A stretch of 64,000 bases of DNA from an uncultured Prevotella sp. (GTDB taxonomy: Bacteria > Bacteroidota > Bacteroidia > Bacteroidales > Bacteroidaceae), in the NCBI GenBank assembly GCA_900541335.1, contig UQJC01000004.1, positions 1 through 64,000 on the forward strand, in the 5' to 3' direction. Shown piece after piece: positions 1 through 8,663 of the stretch. Numbering within the stretch: the first letter of the stretch is position 1; every line of letters begins with the position of its first letter. The notes below the pieces were generated by a model that saw only the letters and a list, made by a program, of their open reading frames with translations, made no database searches and was not told the origin of the DNA. Made by a program: the position numbers and the translations under genes.

Positions 1-28
1 CTTTCCCTACACGACGCTCTTCCGATCT
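1..28 (+). other. Illumina read-1 adapter remnant at contig end
   Basis: The first 28 bases are the 3' part of the standard Illumina TruSeq read-1 adapter (ends in GCTCTTCCGATCT). The match is recognised from memory and is exact over the whole stretch. Genomic sequence starts at base 29. The - strand reading frame of the adjoining peptidase gene runs into the adapter and picks up the residues DRKSVV and a TAG stop from it, so that apparent C-terminus is artificial. Confidence 0.96.
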
Positions 29-555
29 CCATCCACGATAGCCAAGACGGAACGGAGCTTGCCGTCGTGGTCGGTCATCCATCCCTGGTAGTTGCCCGGG
101 TTCTCAGCCAACTGGGTGAGTTCACCCGTTTCGAGATTGAGGCGGTAAGGGTCGAAGACTTCGGGGTTGCGGCGGTTCATACCGATGAGCACAAAACCGG
201 GTTGTTCCTCCAAGTCGTCAATAAGGCTGGTGCGCACCCCGGGAAAGTCGGTATAGGCGCGAAGTTCGGTGCCGTCGGGACGGACGCCAAAGAGCTGGTA
301 GTTTTCATCGCCCGCCGTGTCTTTCATGAAGAGCAAACGGTCGTTGTCAGCCCACATATATCCCGCCACACTTCGCTCCGTTTCGCTGGTGACGCGTATG
401 GAGGCTTCGTCAGTGGCCTCAACAGGGCGAACAAAGACATTGAGGCGGTCGGCATAGGGGGCCATATAAGAAAGGTATCTGCCATTGGGAGAAAGCTGAT
501 AACCAGTGCGTTCGGAATTACGGAAGAAGTCTTCCAAAGGAATTTGTCGTTGCAT
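29..555 (-). CDS. S9-family (prolyl oligopeptidase-like) peptidase, N-terminal fragment
   Basis: About 175 genuine residues from the start of a serine peptidase of family S9 (prolyl oligopeptidase / dipeptidyl aminopeptidase type). What is visible is the beginning of the N-terminal beta-propeller: motifs such as QLSPNGRYLSYMAP, a blade with DNDRLLFMKD, and a blade with LNLETGELTQL. The catalytic alpha/beta-hydrolase domain is missing because the contig stops here. No signal peptide is seen, so a cytoplasmic enzyme is likely. Family members are normally 600-700 residues, so most of the gene is off the edge. The apparent stop comes from adapter sequence, not from the genome. The start at 555 follows a candidate -7 box at 647-654. 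The fold assignment is good, but substrate preference cannot be judged without the catalytic domain. Confidence 0.8.
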
Positions 556-646
556 GAGAGAAAGTATAAATGGGTAAATGGTTGTAATAATCTTTGACTT
601 TTATCATTCGAAGAACTAGCGAACTATCTTTCCCCGAAAGAGACTA

Positions 647-654
647 CAAAGATA
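647..654 (-). promoter_or_regulatory. Candidate Bacteroidetes promoter (-7 box) for the S9 peptidase
   Basis: On the - strand the bases read TATCTTTG, a full match to the Bacteroidetes -7 consensus TAnnTTTG. About 20 bases upstream there is TTTC in place of TTTG. It lies 92 bases before the start codon at 555. Confidence 0.45.
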
Positions 655-690
655 AGCGGTTGGGATGAAGAAGAGAAAGGCAGAAGTGTA

Positions 691-722
691 TTTGTCTACT
701 CCTAACGAATGTTGTACTTTTG
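691..722 (+). promoter_or_regulatory. Bacteroidetes-type promoter for rpe
   Basis: TTTG at 691-694, a 20-base spacer, then TACTTTTG at 715-722. Both boxes and the spacing match the Bacteroidetes primary sigma factor promoter (TTTG - 19 to 21 - TAnnTTTG). Transcription would begin near 729, leaving a leader of about 130 bases before the rpe start at 858. That leader contains a short G/C hairpin at 772-788. Confidence 0.7.
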
Positions 723-857
723 CGTTACAGAGTCCAAACGATGCGCTTCAGCAGGCAAACGGCTTGGCAAAGGGGGGCAGCCTCCCCCAAGACAGCCCGC
801 TACGCACAGAAAAGTCTGTTGTTTGGCTTCTCCTCATTCTCCTATTTTATTTTCACT

Positions 858-1511
858 ATGCCACTTGTATCTCCCTCCCTTTTATCCGCCGATTTCGGCA
901 ACTTACAACGCGACTTAGAAATGCTCAACCACAGCGAATGCGACTGGTATCACCTGGACGTTATGGACGGCGAATTTGTGCCGAACATCTCGTTTGGTTT
1001 TCCCGTTATGCAAGCGATGGCAAAGCATGCTCAAAAGCCACTCGACGTTCACTTGATGATTGTTCGCCCCGAGAAGTTCATCAAAGAGGTGAAAGCACTC
1101 GGTGCGAAGGTGATGAACGTTCACTACGAGGCTTGCACCCACTTGCATCGCGTGGTTCAACAGATTAAAGCGGAAGGAATGATGGCTGGCGTAACGCTCA
1201 ATCCGCATACTCCCGTCTGCGTACTGGAGGATATTATCGGTGATTTGGATCTCGTCATGCTGATGTCAGTCAATCCGGGCTTTGGCGGACAGCAATTTAT
1301 TGAACACACCATCGAGAAGACCCGCCGCCTGCGTGAACTCATAGACCGCACGGGGTCGAAGGCACTGATCGAAATTGACGGAGGGGTGAACCGTGAGACT
1401 GGCGCACGTCTCGTTGCGGCTGGTGCCGACGTACTGGTGGCTGGTTCGGCTGTTTTCAAAGCAAAGGATCCGGCCGAAGAAGTACGAGCACTGAAGCACC
1501 TGGGGGAATAA
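858..1511 (+). CDS. rpe: Ribulose-phosphate 3-epimerase
   Basis: A 217-residue TIM-barrel enzyme that interconverts D-ribulose 5-phosphate and D-xylulose 5-phosphate in the pentose phosphate pathway. The family hallmarks are clear: PSLLSADFGNL at the N-terminus, HLDVMDGEFVPNISFG (metal-binding His and Asp), DVHLMI, MSVNPGFGGQ, and EIDGGVN plus AGSAVF near the C-terminus (phosphate binding). The frame is open upstream to 720, but the start was placed at 858 because the protein then begins exactly as the family does (MPLVSPSLLSAD) and is of normal length. The promoter at 691-722 fits this start. The next gene starts 240 bases downstream with no obvious promoter and may be cotranscribed. Confidence 0.95.
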   Translation: MPLVSPSLLSADFGNLQRDLEMLNHSECDWYHLDVMDGEFVPNISFGFPVMQAMAKHAQKPLDVHLMIVRPEKFIKEVKALGAKVMNVHYEACTHLHRVVQQIKAEGMMAGVTLNPHTPVCVLEDIIGDLDLVMLMSVNPGFGGQQFIEHTIEKTRRLRELIDRTGSKALIEIDGGVNRETGARLVAAGADVLVAGSAVFKAKDPAEEVRALKHLGE

Positions 1512-1751
1512 ATTGGCCGGAAAGGCTAAAAGGCTAAGCCGGTAGCGCAGACTGGCAAACGTAATGCAACCGTTTGTTGTAATGTCAACGACTATCGCAG
1601 TCTTCGCCTGACTTTGGCTTATTGCAGCTAAAGAAACAGCTGCTTAGGCGATACGACAGTCTGAGATGACCGTATCCTCCTATTCCCATGTTACTTACTT
1701 CCCTTTATCCAGCGGCATCTATCGCAATGCCCTGATGACATTAACCGCCCC

Positions 1752-2792
1752 ATGCTCACTCCCTTACTCTCTGAAGCGGAACTCGCTTCGCTGAAACAAC
1801 TCATACAAGATCACCACAAAATGGTCATTTGTGCTCACCGAGGTCCCGATGGCGATGCAGTCGGATCATCCTTGGGATGGGCAGAATACTTAAAGTCTTT
1901 GGGCAAACAGGTACACATCATCATGCCCAATCCCTATCCGGACTTCCTGCGCTGGTTACCCAACTCGCAGACCATTCGTTCGTACATGAAACATGAGGCT
2001 GAAGTCTCACCGATTATCGAGGAGGCTGACCTCATCTTCTGTCTCGACATGAATGGACTCAACCGCTTGCAGGACATGCAGACGGTGGTTGCCAAGGCCA
2101 AGGCCAAACGCGTTATCATTGACCACCACCTGGATCCAGACCATCACATCGCTGAGCAGGTGATTTCTTTCCCCGACAAATGTTCAACCAGCGAGATTGT
2201 CTTCCGACTGATTGACCAATTGGGGGGCTTCGAAACCATGACGAAGACAGCTGCAACCTGTCTATACACAGGCATGATGACGGATACTGGTGGTTTTACC
2301 TACAACTCCAACCAGCCCGAAATCTACGAAGTCATCTCGCGCCTGCTCACCAAGAAAATCGACAAAGACAAGATCTACCGCAACGTATTTCATGTCTATT
2401 CCGTAGACCGCATACGCATGACGGGCTACATTCTCTACGAAAAGCTCCGCTTCTTTGCCAATAACCACGCTTCGATCTTTACGCTGACGCGCGAGGAGAT
2501 GAAACGTTTCCATTTTATCCGTGGCGATGCCGAAGGATTGGTGAATATGCCGTTGCAAGTAAAGGGAATGCGCCTGAGCATTTCCCTGCGCGAGGATACG
2601 GAACGCGACGTGGTGCGCGTATCGCTTCGTTCGGTCGACAACTTCCCCTGCAATAAGATGGCGGAAGAGTTTTTCAACGGCGGCGGACACCTCAATGCGT
2701 CGGGCGGCGAACTTCCCTTCCCACTGGAAGAAGCGGTGAAGACCGCCGAACGTGCCATCGCTGCTTACGAGAAACAACTGTATTTAGGATAA
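1752..2792 (+). CDS. DHH-family phosphoesterase (NrnA-like nanoRNase / pAp phosphatase)
   Basis: A 346-residue cytosolic phosphoesterase with the DHH and DHHA1 domain pair. Visible metal-binding motifs are H29 with DGDAVGSS (33-40), LDMN around 99, DHH at 124-126, and the DHHA1 glycine motif GGGHLNASGG at 310-319 that binds the substrate phosphate. Proteins of this architecture and length (about 320-345 residues) in Firmicutes and Bacteroidetes degrade short oligoribonucleotides and dephosphorylate 3'-phosphoadenosine 5'-phosphate. Related members hydrolyse cyclic dinucleotides, so the exact substrate is inferred, not seen. It lies between rpe and a DUF4301 gene on the same strand. Confidence 0.88.
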   Translation: MLTPLLSEAELASLKQLIQDHHKMVICAHRGPDGDAVGSSLGWAEYLKSLGKQVHIIMPNPYPDFLRWLPNSQTIRSYMKHEAEVSPIIEEADLIFCLDMNGLNRLQDMQTVVAKAKAKRVIIDHHLDPDHHIAEQVISFPDKCSTSEIVFRLIDQLGGFETMTKTAATCLYTGMMTDTGGFTYNSNQPEIYEVISRLLTKKIDKDKIYRNVFHVYSVDRIRMTGYILYEKLRFFANNHASIFTLTREEMKRFHFIRGDAEGLVNMPLQVKGMRLSISLREDTERDVVRVSLRSVDNFPCNKMAEEFFNGGGHLNASGGELPFPLEEAVKTAERAIAAYEKQLYLG

Positions 2793-2887
2793 CGGAGCAA
2801 CCGCGCCTGCTGACGCTCTGAACAAGGGCGAAACAGACGGATTGCAACGAATAGACTATTCCTGATCTCTCACTAATACAAGAAACA

Positions 2888-4414
2888 ATGATAACTCAAG
2901 AAGACTTGACGCTACTGACTCAAAAGGGCATTAGCGAAGCCAAACTTCAACAGCAGTTGGCTTGCTTCGAGCAAGGATTTCCCTACCTGAAACTGGCTGG
3001 TGCGGCCAGTACGGAAAAGGGCATACTTCAACCCTCTGAGGAAGAGGAAGCACAATACCTCCAAGCATGGAAGGCGTATACGGCGACTGCTGGTCACCGC
3101 GTGGTGAAGTTCGTTCCCGCTTCGGGAGCTGCCAGCCGTATGTTTAAGGATATGTTTGCCTTTGCCGACGCTCCCTATGATGCGCCGCAGACAGACTTTG
3201 AGAAGACCTTCTTTGCCCGTTTGCACGATGCAGCTTTCTATGCCGACCTCGACGCGGCTTGTCAGCGTCTCCACGACGGTAAAGGCATTGACAGCCTCGT
3301 GGCTGAAGGCAACTACAAGGCTGTTGTCCACGCCATGTTAGACAAGGACGGACTGAACTATGGTGCTTTGCCCAAGGGATTGCTGAAGTTCCACCGTTAC
3401 GAGAACGGGGCGCGCACGCCGCTCGAAGAGCACTTGGTGGAAGGTGCACTCTATGCTCGCGGAGCCGATGGCAAGGTGCACGTACACTTCACCGTGTCGC
3501 CCGAACACCGTGCCTTCTTCGAACAATTGGTTGCCGCAGTCGTTCCCGCCTATGAGGCACAGTACGGCGTGACGTATGACGTCAGCTTCTCCGAACAGAA
3601 AGCAAGCACAGACACGGTGGCTGCCAATCCGGACAACACCCCCTTCCGCAAGGCAGACGGCACCCTCCTCTTCCGTCCCGGTGGTCACGGTGCTCTCATC
3701 GAAAATCTCAATGACATGGATGCCGACATGGTGTTTGTCAAGAACATTGACAACGTGGTGCCCGACCGTCTGAAGGAACCGACCATTCGCTACAAGCAGT
3801 TGCTGGCAGGTGTTTTGGTGAGCCTGCAAGCACAGGCCTTCGCTTACTTACAGAAATTGGACAGCGGCCACTATACGATGGACGACCTGCTCGAAATGTT
3901 GCAATTCGTTCAGAAGAAACTCTTTACGAAGAATCCCGAAACGAAGTTGCTGGAAGATACCGAGTTGGCCATCTACCTGCGCAAGAAGTTGAACCGTCCG
4001 ATGCGTGTTTGCGGTATGGTGCGCAACGTCGGAGAGCCCGGTGGCGGTCCGTTCTTAGCTTATAATACGGACGGAACCATCTCCCTCCAGATTTTGGAGA
4101 GCTCGCAGATTGATATGGCTGATGCCGAGAAGAAGGCGATGTTTGAAAAGGGCACGCACTTCAATCCGGTCGACTTGGTATGTGCCATCAAGGACTACCA
4201 GGGCCATGCCTTCCACTTGCCCGACTATGTTGACCCGAAGACGGGCTTCATCTCACACAAGAGCAAGGACGGTAAGGAACTGAAGGCACTCGAACTTCCC
4301 GGCTTGTGGAACGGTGCGATGAGCGACTGGTCTACCGTGTTTGTGGAAGTTCCCTTGGAAACTTTCAATCCGGTCAAGACGGTCAACGACCTCTACCGTG
4401 AACAGCATCAGTAA
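2888..4414 (+). CDS. DUF4301 family protein
   Basis: A 508-residue protein without signal peptide or membrane segments, recognised as DUF4301, a family found mainly in Bacteroidetes. Conserved-looking stretches are KFVPASGAASRMFKDM (about 76-91), LPKGLLKFHRY, FRPGGHGALIENLND (about 261) and VGEPGGGPF. The GASR and GGHG loops look like nucleotide or phosphate binding loops and resemble parts of sugar-nucleotidyltransferase folds, but no function is established and none is assigned here. A hairpin at 4426-4452 just after the stop may end the transcript. Confidence 0.85.
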   Translation: MITQEDLTLLTQKGISEAKLQQQLACFEQGFPYLKLAGAASTEKGILQPSEEEEAQYLQAWKAYTATAGHRVVKFVPASGAASRMFKDMFAFADAPYDAPQTDFEKTFFARLHDAAFYADLDAACQRLHDGKGIDSLVAEGNYKAVVHAMLDKDGLNYGALPKGLLKFHRYENGARTPLEEHLVEGALYARGADGKVHVHFTVSPEHRAFFEQLVAAVVPAYEAQYGVTYDVSFSEQKASTDTVAANPDNTPFRKADGTLLFRPGGHGALIENLNDMDADMVFVKNIDNVVPDRLKEPTIRYKQLLAGVLVSLQAQAFAYLQKLDSGHYTMDDLLEMLQFVQKKLFTKNPETKLLEDTELAIYLRKKLNRPMRVCGMVRNVGEPGGGPFLAYNTDGTISLQILESSQIDMADAEKKAMFEKGTHFNPVDLVCAIKDYQGHAFHLPDYVDPKTGFISHKSKDGKELKALELPGLWNGAMSDWSTVFVEVPLETFNPVKTVNDLYREQHQ

Positions 4415-4425
4415 GACTTAAATCT

Positions 4426-4452
4426 CGGGGCGCACCCTTGTGGTACGCCCCG
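4426..4452 (+). terminator. Possible terminator hairpin after the DUF4301 gene
   Basis: A 7-bp G/C stem, CGGGGCG (4426-4432) with CGCCCCG (4446-4452), loop 13 bases, starting 12 bases past the stop. No T-run follows, so it is a weak call. Confidence 0.35.
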
Positions 4453-4594
4453 TACAGCCAGAAGAGTTTAGCAGCGAAAGCGCAGGATAAGGACGAAAAG
4501 GGGGCAAACACCCCGTCGCACCTCCCTCCTCCCCGCTCCTGCTAAACTCTTCGTTACGAACAATAACTCATTCATCGACTCCCCCTTCTGCCCC

Positions 4595-5152
4595 ATGCAA
4601 CAGTCTATTCCCCTTACTCCGCTCAGCCTCTTCCTCACCTTTCTCAAGGCGGGAGGCCTCACCTTAGGCGATGGTTACGCCACGATTCACCCCGTGCGAC
4701 GCGCATTGGTGGAGAAATACGGATGGACGGACGAGGAAAGTTTTACGAACGACCTTGCCACGGTTCAGGCGATGCCGGGCATCTTCAACATCAACCTCGC
4801 CACCTACCTGGGGAAACAGCTTTTGGGCTGGAAAGGCTCGTTGGCCGCTTTGGCGGGCATGGTGTTGCCGCCCTTTGTGTTGCTCCTTCTCTTTGCAACC
4901 TTCTATAATAACTTGCGCGAATGGGCCTTCTTCCGGTCGTTTCTGATGGGAGCGCGTCCCGCCATCATCGCCTTGTTGGTGCTTTCGTGCATTCAGGTTG
5001 GCAAGAAGTCGGGCGTCACGTTGAGCACGGTTTGGATTCCCGTACTGGCAGCCATCTTGATTGGACTCTTAGGCGTTTCGCCTACCTACATCATCCTGGG
5101 ACTCGCCACACTGGGCGTGCTCTATGGCGTCATTGTGTTGAGCAAAGAATAA
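4595..5152 (+). CDS. Chromate transporter family protein, first half
   Basis: A 185-residue membrane protein of the CHR (chromate transporter, ChrA) family, in the short single-domain form. It shows the N-terminal CHR motif (FLKAGGLTLGDGYATI, about 14-29), a following acidic segment, the AMPGIFNINLATYLG motif (about 64-78), and several hydrophobic helices to the C-terminus. Short CHR proteins work as pairs made from neighbouring genes, and the partner is at 5374-5946. Family members export chromate or related oxyanions. The physiological substrate here is unknown. The start at 4595 puts the CHR motif at its usual distance from the N-terminus. Confidence 0.85.
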   Translation: MQQSIPLTPLSLFLTFLKAGGLTLGDGYATIHPVRRALVEKYGWTDEESFTNDLATVQAMPGIFNINLATYLGKQLLGWKGSLAALAGMVLPPFVLLLLFATFYNNLREWAFFRSFLMGARPAIIALLVLSCIQVGKKSGVTLSTVWIPVLAAILIGLLGVSPTYIILGLATLGVLYGVIVLSKE

Positions 5153-5373
5153 CCAGGAAAGAAGCTGATTGGGGCAACTCATTCACGAGTTACAGTTGAC
5201 CATTCGCTCAGCAAAGCTGTCCGTTGGGTCACCCTGCCTGTCAACAAGCTTTCGACCAAAGACCGAGCGCATTTAGCTGAACCTGACCAGCCTCGCATCC
5301 CTCTACTCCACCCCTTCAAGCGTCCTGCTAAGTAAAAGAACCTCCCTCTCCCATAACCTAACGTAGCAAACCC

Positions 5374-5946
5374 ATGCTCATCTACCTCTTTCTCTTCTTA
5401 AGTTTCACCCAAATGGGCTTATTCGGTTTAGGCGGCAGCCTGGGCACACAGGCCCTGCTGGAACACGACCTCATCACCCTGCATAAATGGTTGACACCTG
5501 CCCAAATGGCAGACTTGATGGTGTTTTGCCGTGTGCTCCCGGGCGGAACGGGTATCAACGCCGCTACGCTAACCGGCTATTTGGCAGCAGCCAGCCGTAT
5601 GGGCTTCTGGGGATGCACGCTTGCCTCGCTCATCAGCCTGGTCAGCCTCGCGCTACCCTCGGCACTGTGGACGTACCTCTTCAGCCTATGGCAGAAGAAC
5701 CAGTCGTACAAGCATTTGTTAGACTGCGCCCTGGTGTTGCTCCGTCCGCTCGTCCCGGGCTTGATAGCTGCCGCAGCGATTTTACTAATGCGTCCCGACA
5801 CGATGGGTAGCCCCGCACTGAACCCTTGGCAATTTGGTGTCAGCATCTTCCTTTTCGTTGCCACCCTGATTGGCACTTTGCTTTACCGCTTCAACGGCGG
5901 CTTTATGATCATACTGGCAGGCATTGCCGGCTGGATATTATTCTAA
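5374..5946 (+). CDS. Chromate transporter family protein, second half
   Basis: A 190-residue short CHR-family membrane protein. It carries the same family pattern as its upstream partner: SFTQMGLFGLGGSLGTQ near the N-terminus, then FCRVLPGGTGINAATLTGY (about 51-69), then hydrophobic helices up to the last residue. In paired short-chain CHR transporters the two subunits have opposite membrane topology and form one heterodimer. Here they are separated by 221 non-coding bases, more than is usual for such pairs. The spacer shows no promoter or repeat that I recognise. Confidence 0.85.
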   Translation: MLIYLFLFLSFTQMGLFGLGGSLGTQALLEHDLITLHKWLTPAQMADLMVFCRVLPGGTGINAATLTGYLAAASRMGFWGCTLASLISLVSLALPSALWTYLFSLWQKNQSYKHLLDCALVLLRPLVPGLIAAAAILLMRPDTMGSPALNPWQFGVSIFLFVATLIGTLLYRFNGGFMIILAGIAGWILF

Positions 5947-6434
5947 ACACGGGCAGTTGTCCGGCTTCGTTACAGAGCAAGCGGTCTGAAAGGCATAGCC
6001 GATGACTCAGCCTGCTGTTTTCACCGCTTGGCTCCTTTCATTTCCCACAGAACAGAACAGAAAAAAACGTCGGCTCGCTTAGCCGATGCCAGAAGCAACC
6101 GAATAATTGCCACATAGATGTAACAGCCTTCACCACAGGACGACAAAAAAAGGCATTCATTCGTACTTATTCGGAAAGCAAGGGCTTTATTCAGAATATA
6201 AGGCGTAATTTTGCAATCGAAAATAGGTCAAAATCCCTATTTCTGCCATTCATCAGAAGAGTGATTAACTTTCGTAACATGTTAAGGAAGTTGTTCGCTT
6301 AACTTAAGGCAGTGGTCACTACCTGTTTTCATCCCTCCATTTTACAATCTATCATCTGCGTTTTTCCGCTAAGTCTGTCTGGATGCGAATTTGAACGACT
6401 TAACGGAAATCTTTTCATTCATCATCTGGTTTAA
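5947..6434. other. Non-coding region before the NADH dehydrogenase
   Basis: No reading frame here looks genuine. It holds a small 6-bp hairpin (6070-6086, TCGGCT/AGCCGA) next to a run of A, possibly the transporter terminator, and a -7-like box TAATTTTG at 6206-6213 about 220 bases before the next start codon. Confidence 0.5.
6206..6213 (+). promoter_or_regulatory. Candidate -7 promoter box for the NADH dehydrogenase
   Basis: TAATTTTG matches TAnnTTTG. No convincing TTTG is found 19-21 bases upstream (TTTA is closest, at 6186). The resulting leader would be about 215 bases. Confidence 0.4.
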
Positions 6435-7829
6435 ATGAGCTTCAATCTTCCCAAGACAGACAAAAAACGTGTAGTCATCGTAGGCGGCGGTTTCGGCGGT
6501 TTGAAACTGGCAAACAAACTCCGCAAGAGTAACTTCCAGGTCGTATTGATCGACCGTAACAACTACCACCAGTTTCCTCCACTGATTTACCAGATAGCTT
6601 CAGCCGGTATCGAACCGAGTTCCATCTCATTCCCCTTCCGTAAAATCTTCCAAAAACGTAAGAACTTCTTCTTCCGTATGGCGGAGGTGCGTTCTATCTT
6701 CCCTGAACACAAGATTATTCAGACTTCTATCGGTAAGGTGAAGTATGACTACCTCGTTCTGGCAGCGGGTGCAACTACCAACTTCTTTGGCAACAAGAAC
6801 GTGGAGAACGAAGCAATGCCCATGAAGAATGTGAGCGAAGCCATGGGCTTGCGTAATGCCTTGTTGGACAACTTCGAACGTGCACTGACCTGTGCGACAG
6901 ACGTTGAACGCCAGGAGTTGCTTAACATTGTAATCGTGGGTGGTGGTGCCACGGGTGTAGAAATTGCGGGTGCACTGAGTGAAATGAAGAACTTCGTGTT
7001 GCCGAAGGACTATCCCGACCTTCCGACCTCTCTCATGCACATTTATCTCGTAGAAGCGGGTCCCCGACTCCTTCCTGCCATGAGTCCGGAATCGAGCACT
7101 AAGGTGGAACAGTACCTCCGCACGATGGGTGTCAACGTGTTGCTCAATAAGATGGTAACCGACTACAAGGATCACCACGTGATGCTCAAGGACGGAAGCT
7201 CTATCGCAACGCGTACCTTTATCTGGGTGAGTGGTATCGCCGCTCAACCGGTAGGTAACTTGGATCCTTCGCACTTGGGCCGTGGTCGCCGCATCATTGT
7301 CGACGCATTTAACCAGGTGAAGGGACTTGACGGTGTGTTCTCTATCGGTGACCAGTGCATTATGCCTGAAGGCGATGAGAATTGGAACGGCGGTCACCCG
7401 CAGTTGGCACAGGTCGCTATTCAGCAAGGAAAGCAACTGGCCAAGAACCTCAAGCGTCTGGAGGAAGGCAAGGAGATGAAACCCTTCCACTACAAGAACC
7501 TCGGTACGATGGCCACCGTGGGACGTAACCGCGCTGTCACCGAATTCTCGAAGATGAAGTTTGGCGGCTTCTTTGCCTGGGTACTGTGGTTGGTGGTTCA
7601 CCTGCGCTCTATCCTCGGTGTGCGCAACAAGATGATTGTGCTCTTCAACTGGCTTTGGAACTACGTTTCCTATTCACAGTCTCTGCGCATGATTATCTAT
7701 GCCAAGAAGGCGAAGGAGGTAATTGAGCGCGAACAGCGACTCGCTTCGACCCACTGGGGTACGGACCTGCTGAGCGAAGGTTCAGAGGATACCTCCAATA
7801 ACCAATCAGCGGACAAGAAAGCACAATAA
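6435..7829 (+). CDS. ndh: Type II NADH dehydrogenase (NAD(P)/FAD-dependent oxidoreductase)
   Basis: A 464-residue flavoprotein that passes electrons from NADH to membrane quinone without pumping protons. The FAD-binding Rossmann motif GGGFGG lies at 17-22, the NADH-binding motif GGGATG at 169-174, and the second FAD motif around GVFSIGDQC near 305-313. The C-terminal region after about 375 is hydrophobic (WVLWLVVHLRSILG and a second segment ending in the YSQSLRMII region). This is typical of the Bacteroidetes and mitochondrial-like NDH-2 group and probably anchors the enzyme to the inner face of the membrane. Complex I (nuo) genes are also in this window, so the cell appears to have two NADH entry points. 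Similar proteins are sometimes named only as FAD-dependent oxidoreductases, so quinone as acceptor is inferred. Confidence 0.88.
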   Translation: MSFNLPKTDKKRVVIVGGGFGGLKLANKLRKSNFQVVLIDRNNYHQFPPLIYQIASAGIEPSSISFPFRKIFQKRKNFFFRMAEVRSIFPEHKIIQTSIGKVKYDYLVLAAGATTNFFGNKNVENEAMPMKNVSEAMGLRNALLDNFERALTCATDVERQELLNIVIVGGGATGVEIAGALSEMKNFVLPKDYPDLPTSLMHIYLVEAGPRLLPAMSPESSTKVEQYLRTMGVNVLLNKMVTDYKDHHVMLKDGSSIATRTFIWVSGIAAQPVGNLDPSHLGRGRRIIVDAFNQVKGLDGVFSIGDQCIMPEGDENWNGGHPQLAQVAIQQGKQLAKNLKRLEEGKEMKPFHYKNLGTMATVGRNRAVTEFSKMKFGGFFAWVLWLVVHLRSILGVRNKMIVLFNWLWNYVSYSQSLRMIIYAKKAKEVIEREQRLASTHWGTDLLSEGSEDTSNNQSADKKAQ

Positions 7830-7854
7830 TTGCGACGTAATTGAGTTTAGATAA

Positions 7855-7907
7855 CAAGACCCTGAAAGTGAACAGGTCTCCTAGGGGACTTTCCTTTCAG
7901 GGTCTTG
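7855..7907 (+). terminator. Intrinsic terminator after ndh
   Basis: A perfect 14-bp inverted repeat (CAAGACCCTGAAAG at 7855-7868, its complement at 7894-7907) with a 25-base loop, 25 bases after the ndh stop. The bases that follow are only moderately T-rich (GTCTATTT). Confidence 0.65.
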
Positions 7908-7963
7908 GTCTATTTCAGACGTTACAGCTGCCTTCATATTTATCTTTTACTCATATACTCACT

Positions 7964-8413
7964 ATGATACTCTCAACCCTCGCTCAGAGCCAGCGTATCG
8001 AGGCTCTCCATCCTCGTTTTAAGGCACTCTTTGACTACATCAAAACCCACGACCTCACGAAGGTGCCTGCCGAACGCATTACGCTCGACGGTACAGACCT
8101 CTTTATTAATGTGGCGGATGCTACCCTCGTCGACGCGGCAGATCAGAAGCTCGAAGTTCACCGCGAATACATCGACATTCACTTCCCCTTCAGTGGCGAA
8201 GAAACAGTAGGTTGGACGGCACTCGAAGCTCTTCAAACAGAATCGGAAGCTGCCTTCGACACGGAAAATGACTTTGCACTCTACGCTGAACCCGCCGCTA
8301 CTTACTTCACGGCACGTCCGGGCGACTTCTACATCATGTATCCCGAAGACGCACACGCTCCTATCATCGGCAAAGGCACCTTGCGCAAGGCGATTGCGAA
8401 GGTGAGAATCTAA
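7964..8413 (+). CDS. YhcH/YjgK/YiaL family protein
   Basis: A 149-residue beta-rich protein of the YhcH/YjgK/YiaL (DUF386) family, cupin-like proteins linked in some bacteria to sialic acid or other sugar catabolism and to TabA-type biofilm control. Family features are EVHREYIDIHFPFSGEE (about 67-83; the H-x-x-Y-x-D-x-H set is the presumed metal site) and the late motif FYIMYPEDAHAP, which carries another candidate metal-binding His. The frame is open from 7841, but that longer version would run through the hairpin at 7855-7907, so the start at 7964 was chosen; it gives the normal family length of about 150. No sugar genes sit next to it, so its substrate is unclear. Confidence 0.88.
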   Translation: MILSTLAQSQRIEALHPRFKALFDYIKTHDLTKVPAERITLDGTDLFINVADATLVDAADQKLEVHREYIDIHFPFSGEETVGWTALEALQTESEAAFDTENDFALYAEPAATYFTARPGDFYIMYPEDAHAPIIGKGTLRKAIAKVRI

Positions 8414-8572
8414 ACGGGTAAGCTGGACGCACAGCATCGAAAGGCTGGGTGCGGACTGACCATGCCTGCCGTAGGGTGGTAAACGGTCTCATGGCCGCTC
8501 ACACGATGTTACTCCCGGACTTAGGTCGTTCAGACGCACAAAACATAGGCTTTCGACATCAGCGACAACAGA

Positions 8573-8617
8573 CAAACAACCCCCGCAAGCTGTACATCAG
8601 CCTGCGGGGGTTGTTTG
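8573..8617. terminator. Terminator between convergent genes
   Basis: A perfect 14-bp inverted repeat (CAAACAACCCCCGC at 8573-8586, complement at 8604-8617) with a 17-base loop. It sits between the + strand YhcH-family gene and the convergent - strand metallophosphoesterase, and could stop transcription from either side. Confidence 0.7.
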
Positions 8618-8663
8618 CTTCTGCCCATACGGGTGCGACCCCAAGGAATTTAGGGTGAGGAAG

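Noticed and set aside
7841..7963. Longer start for the YhcH-family protein
   Set aside because: The extra 41 residues are encoded by the terminator hairpin of the preceding gene, and the family length fits the later start.
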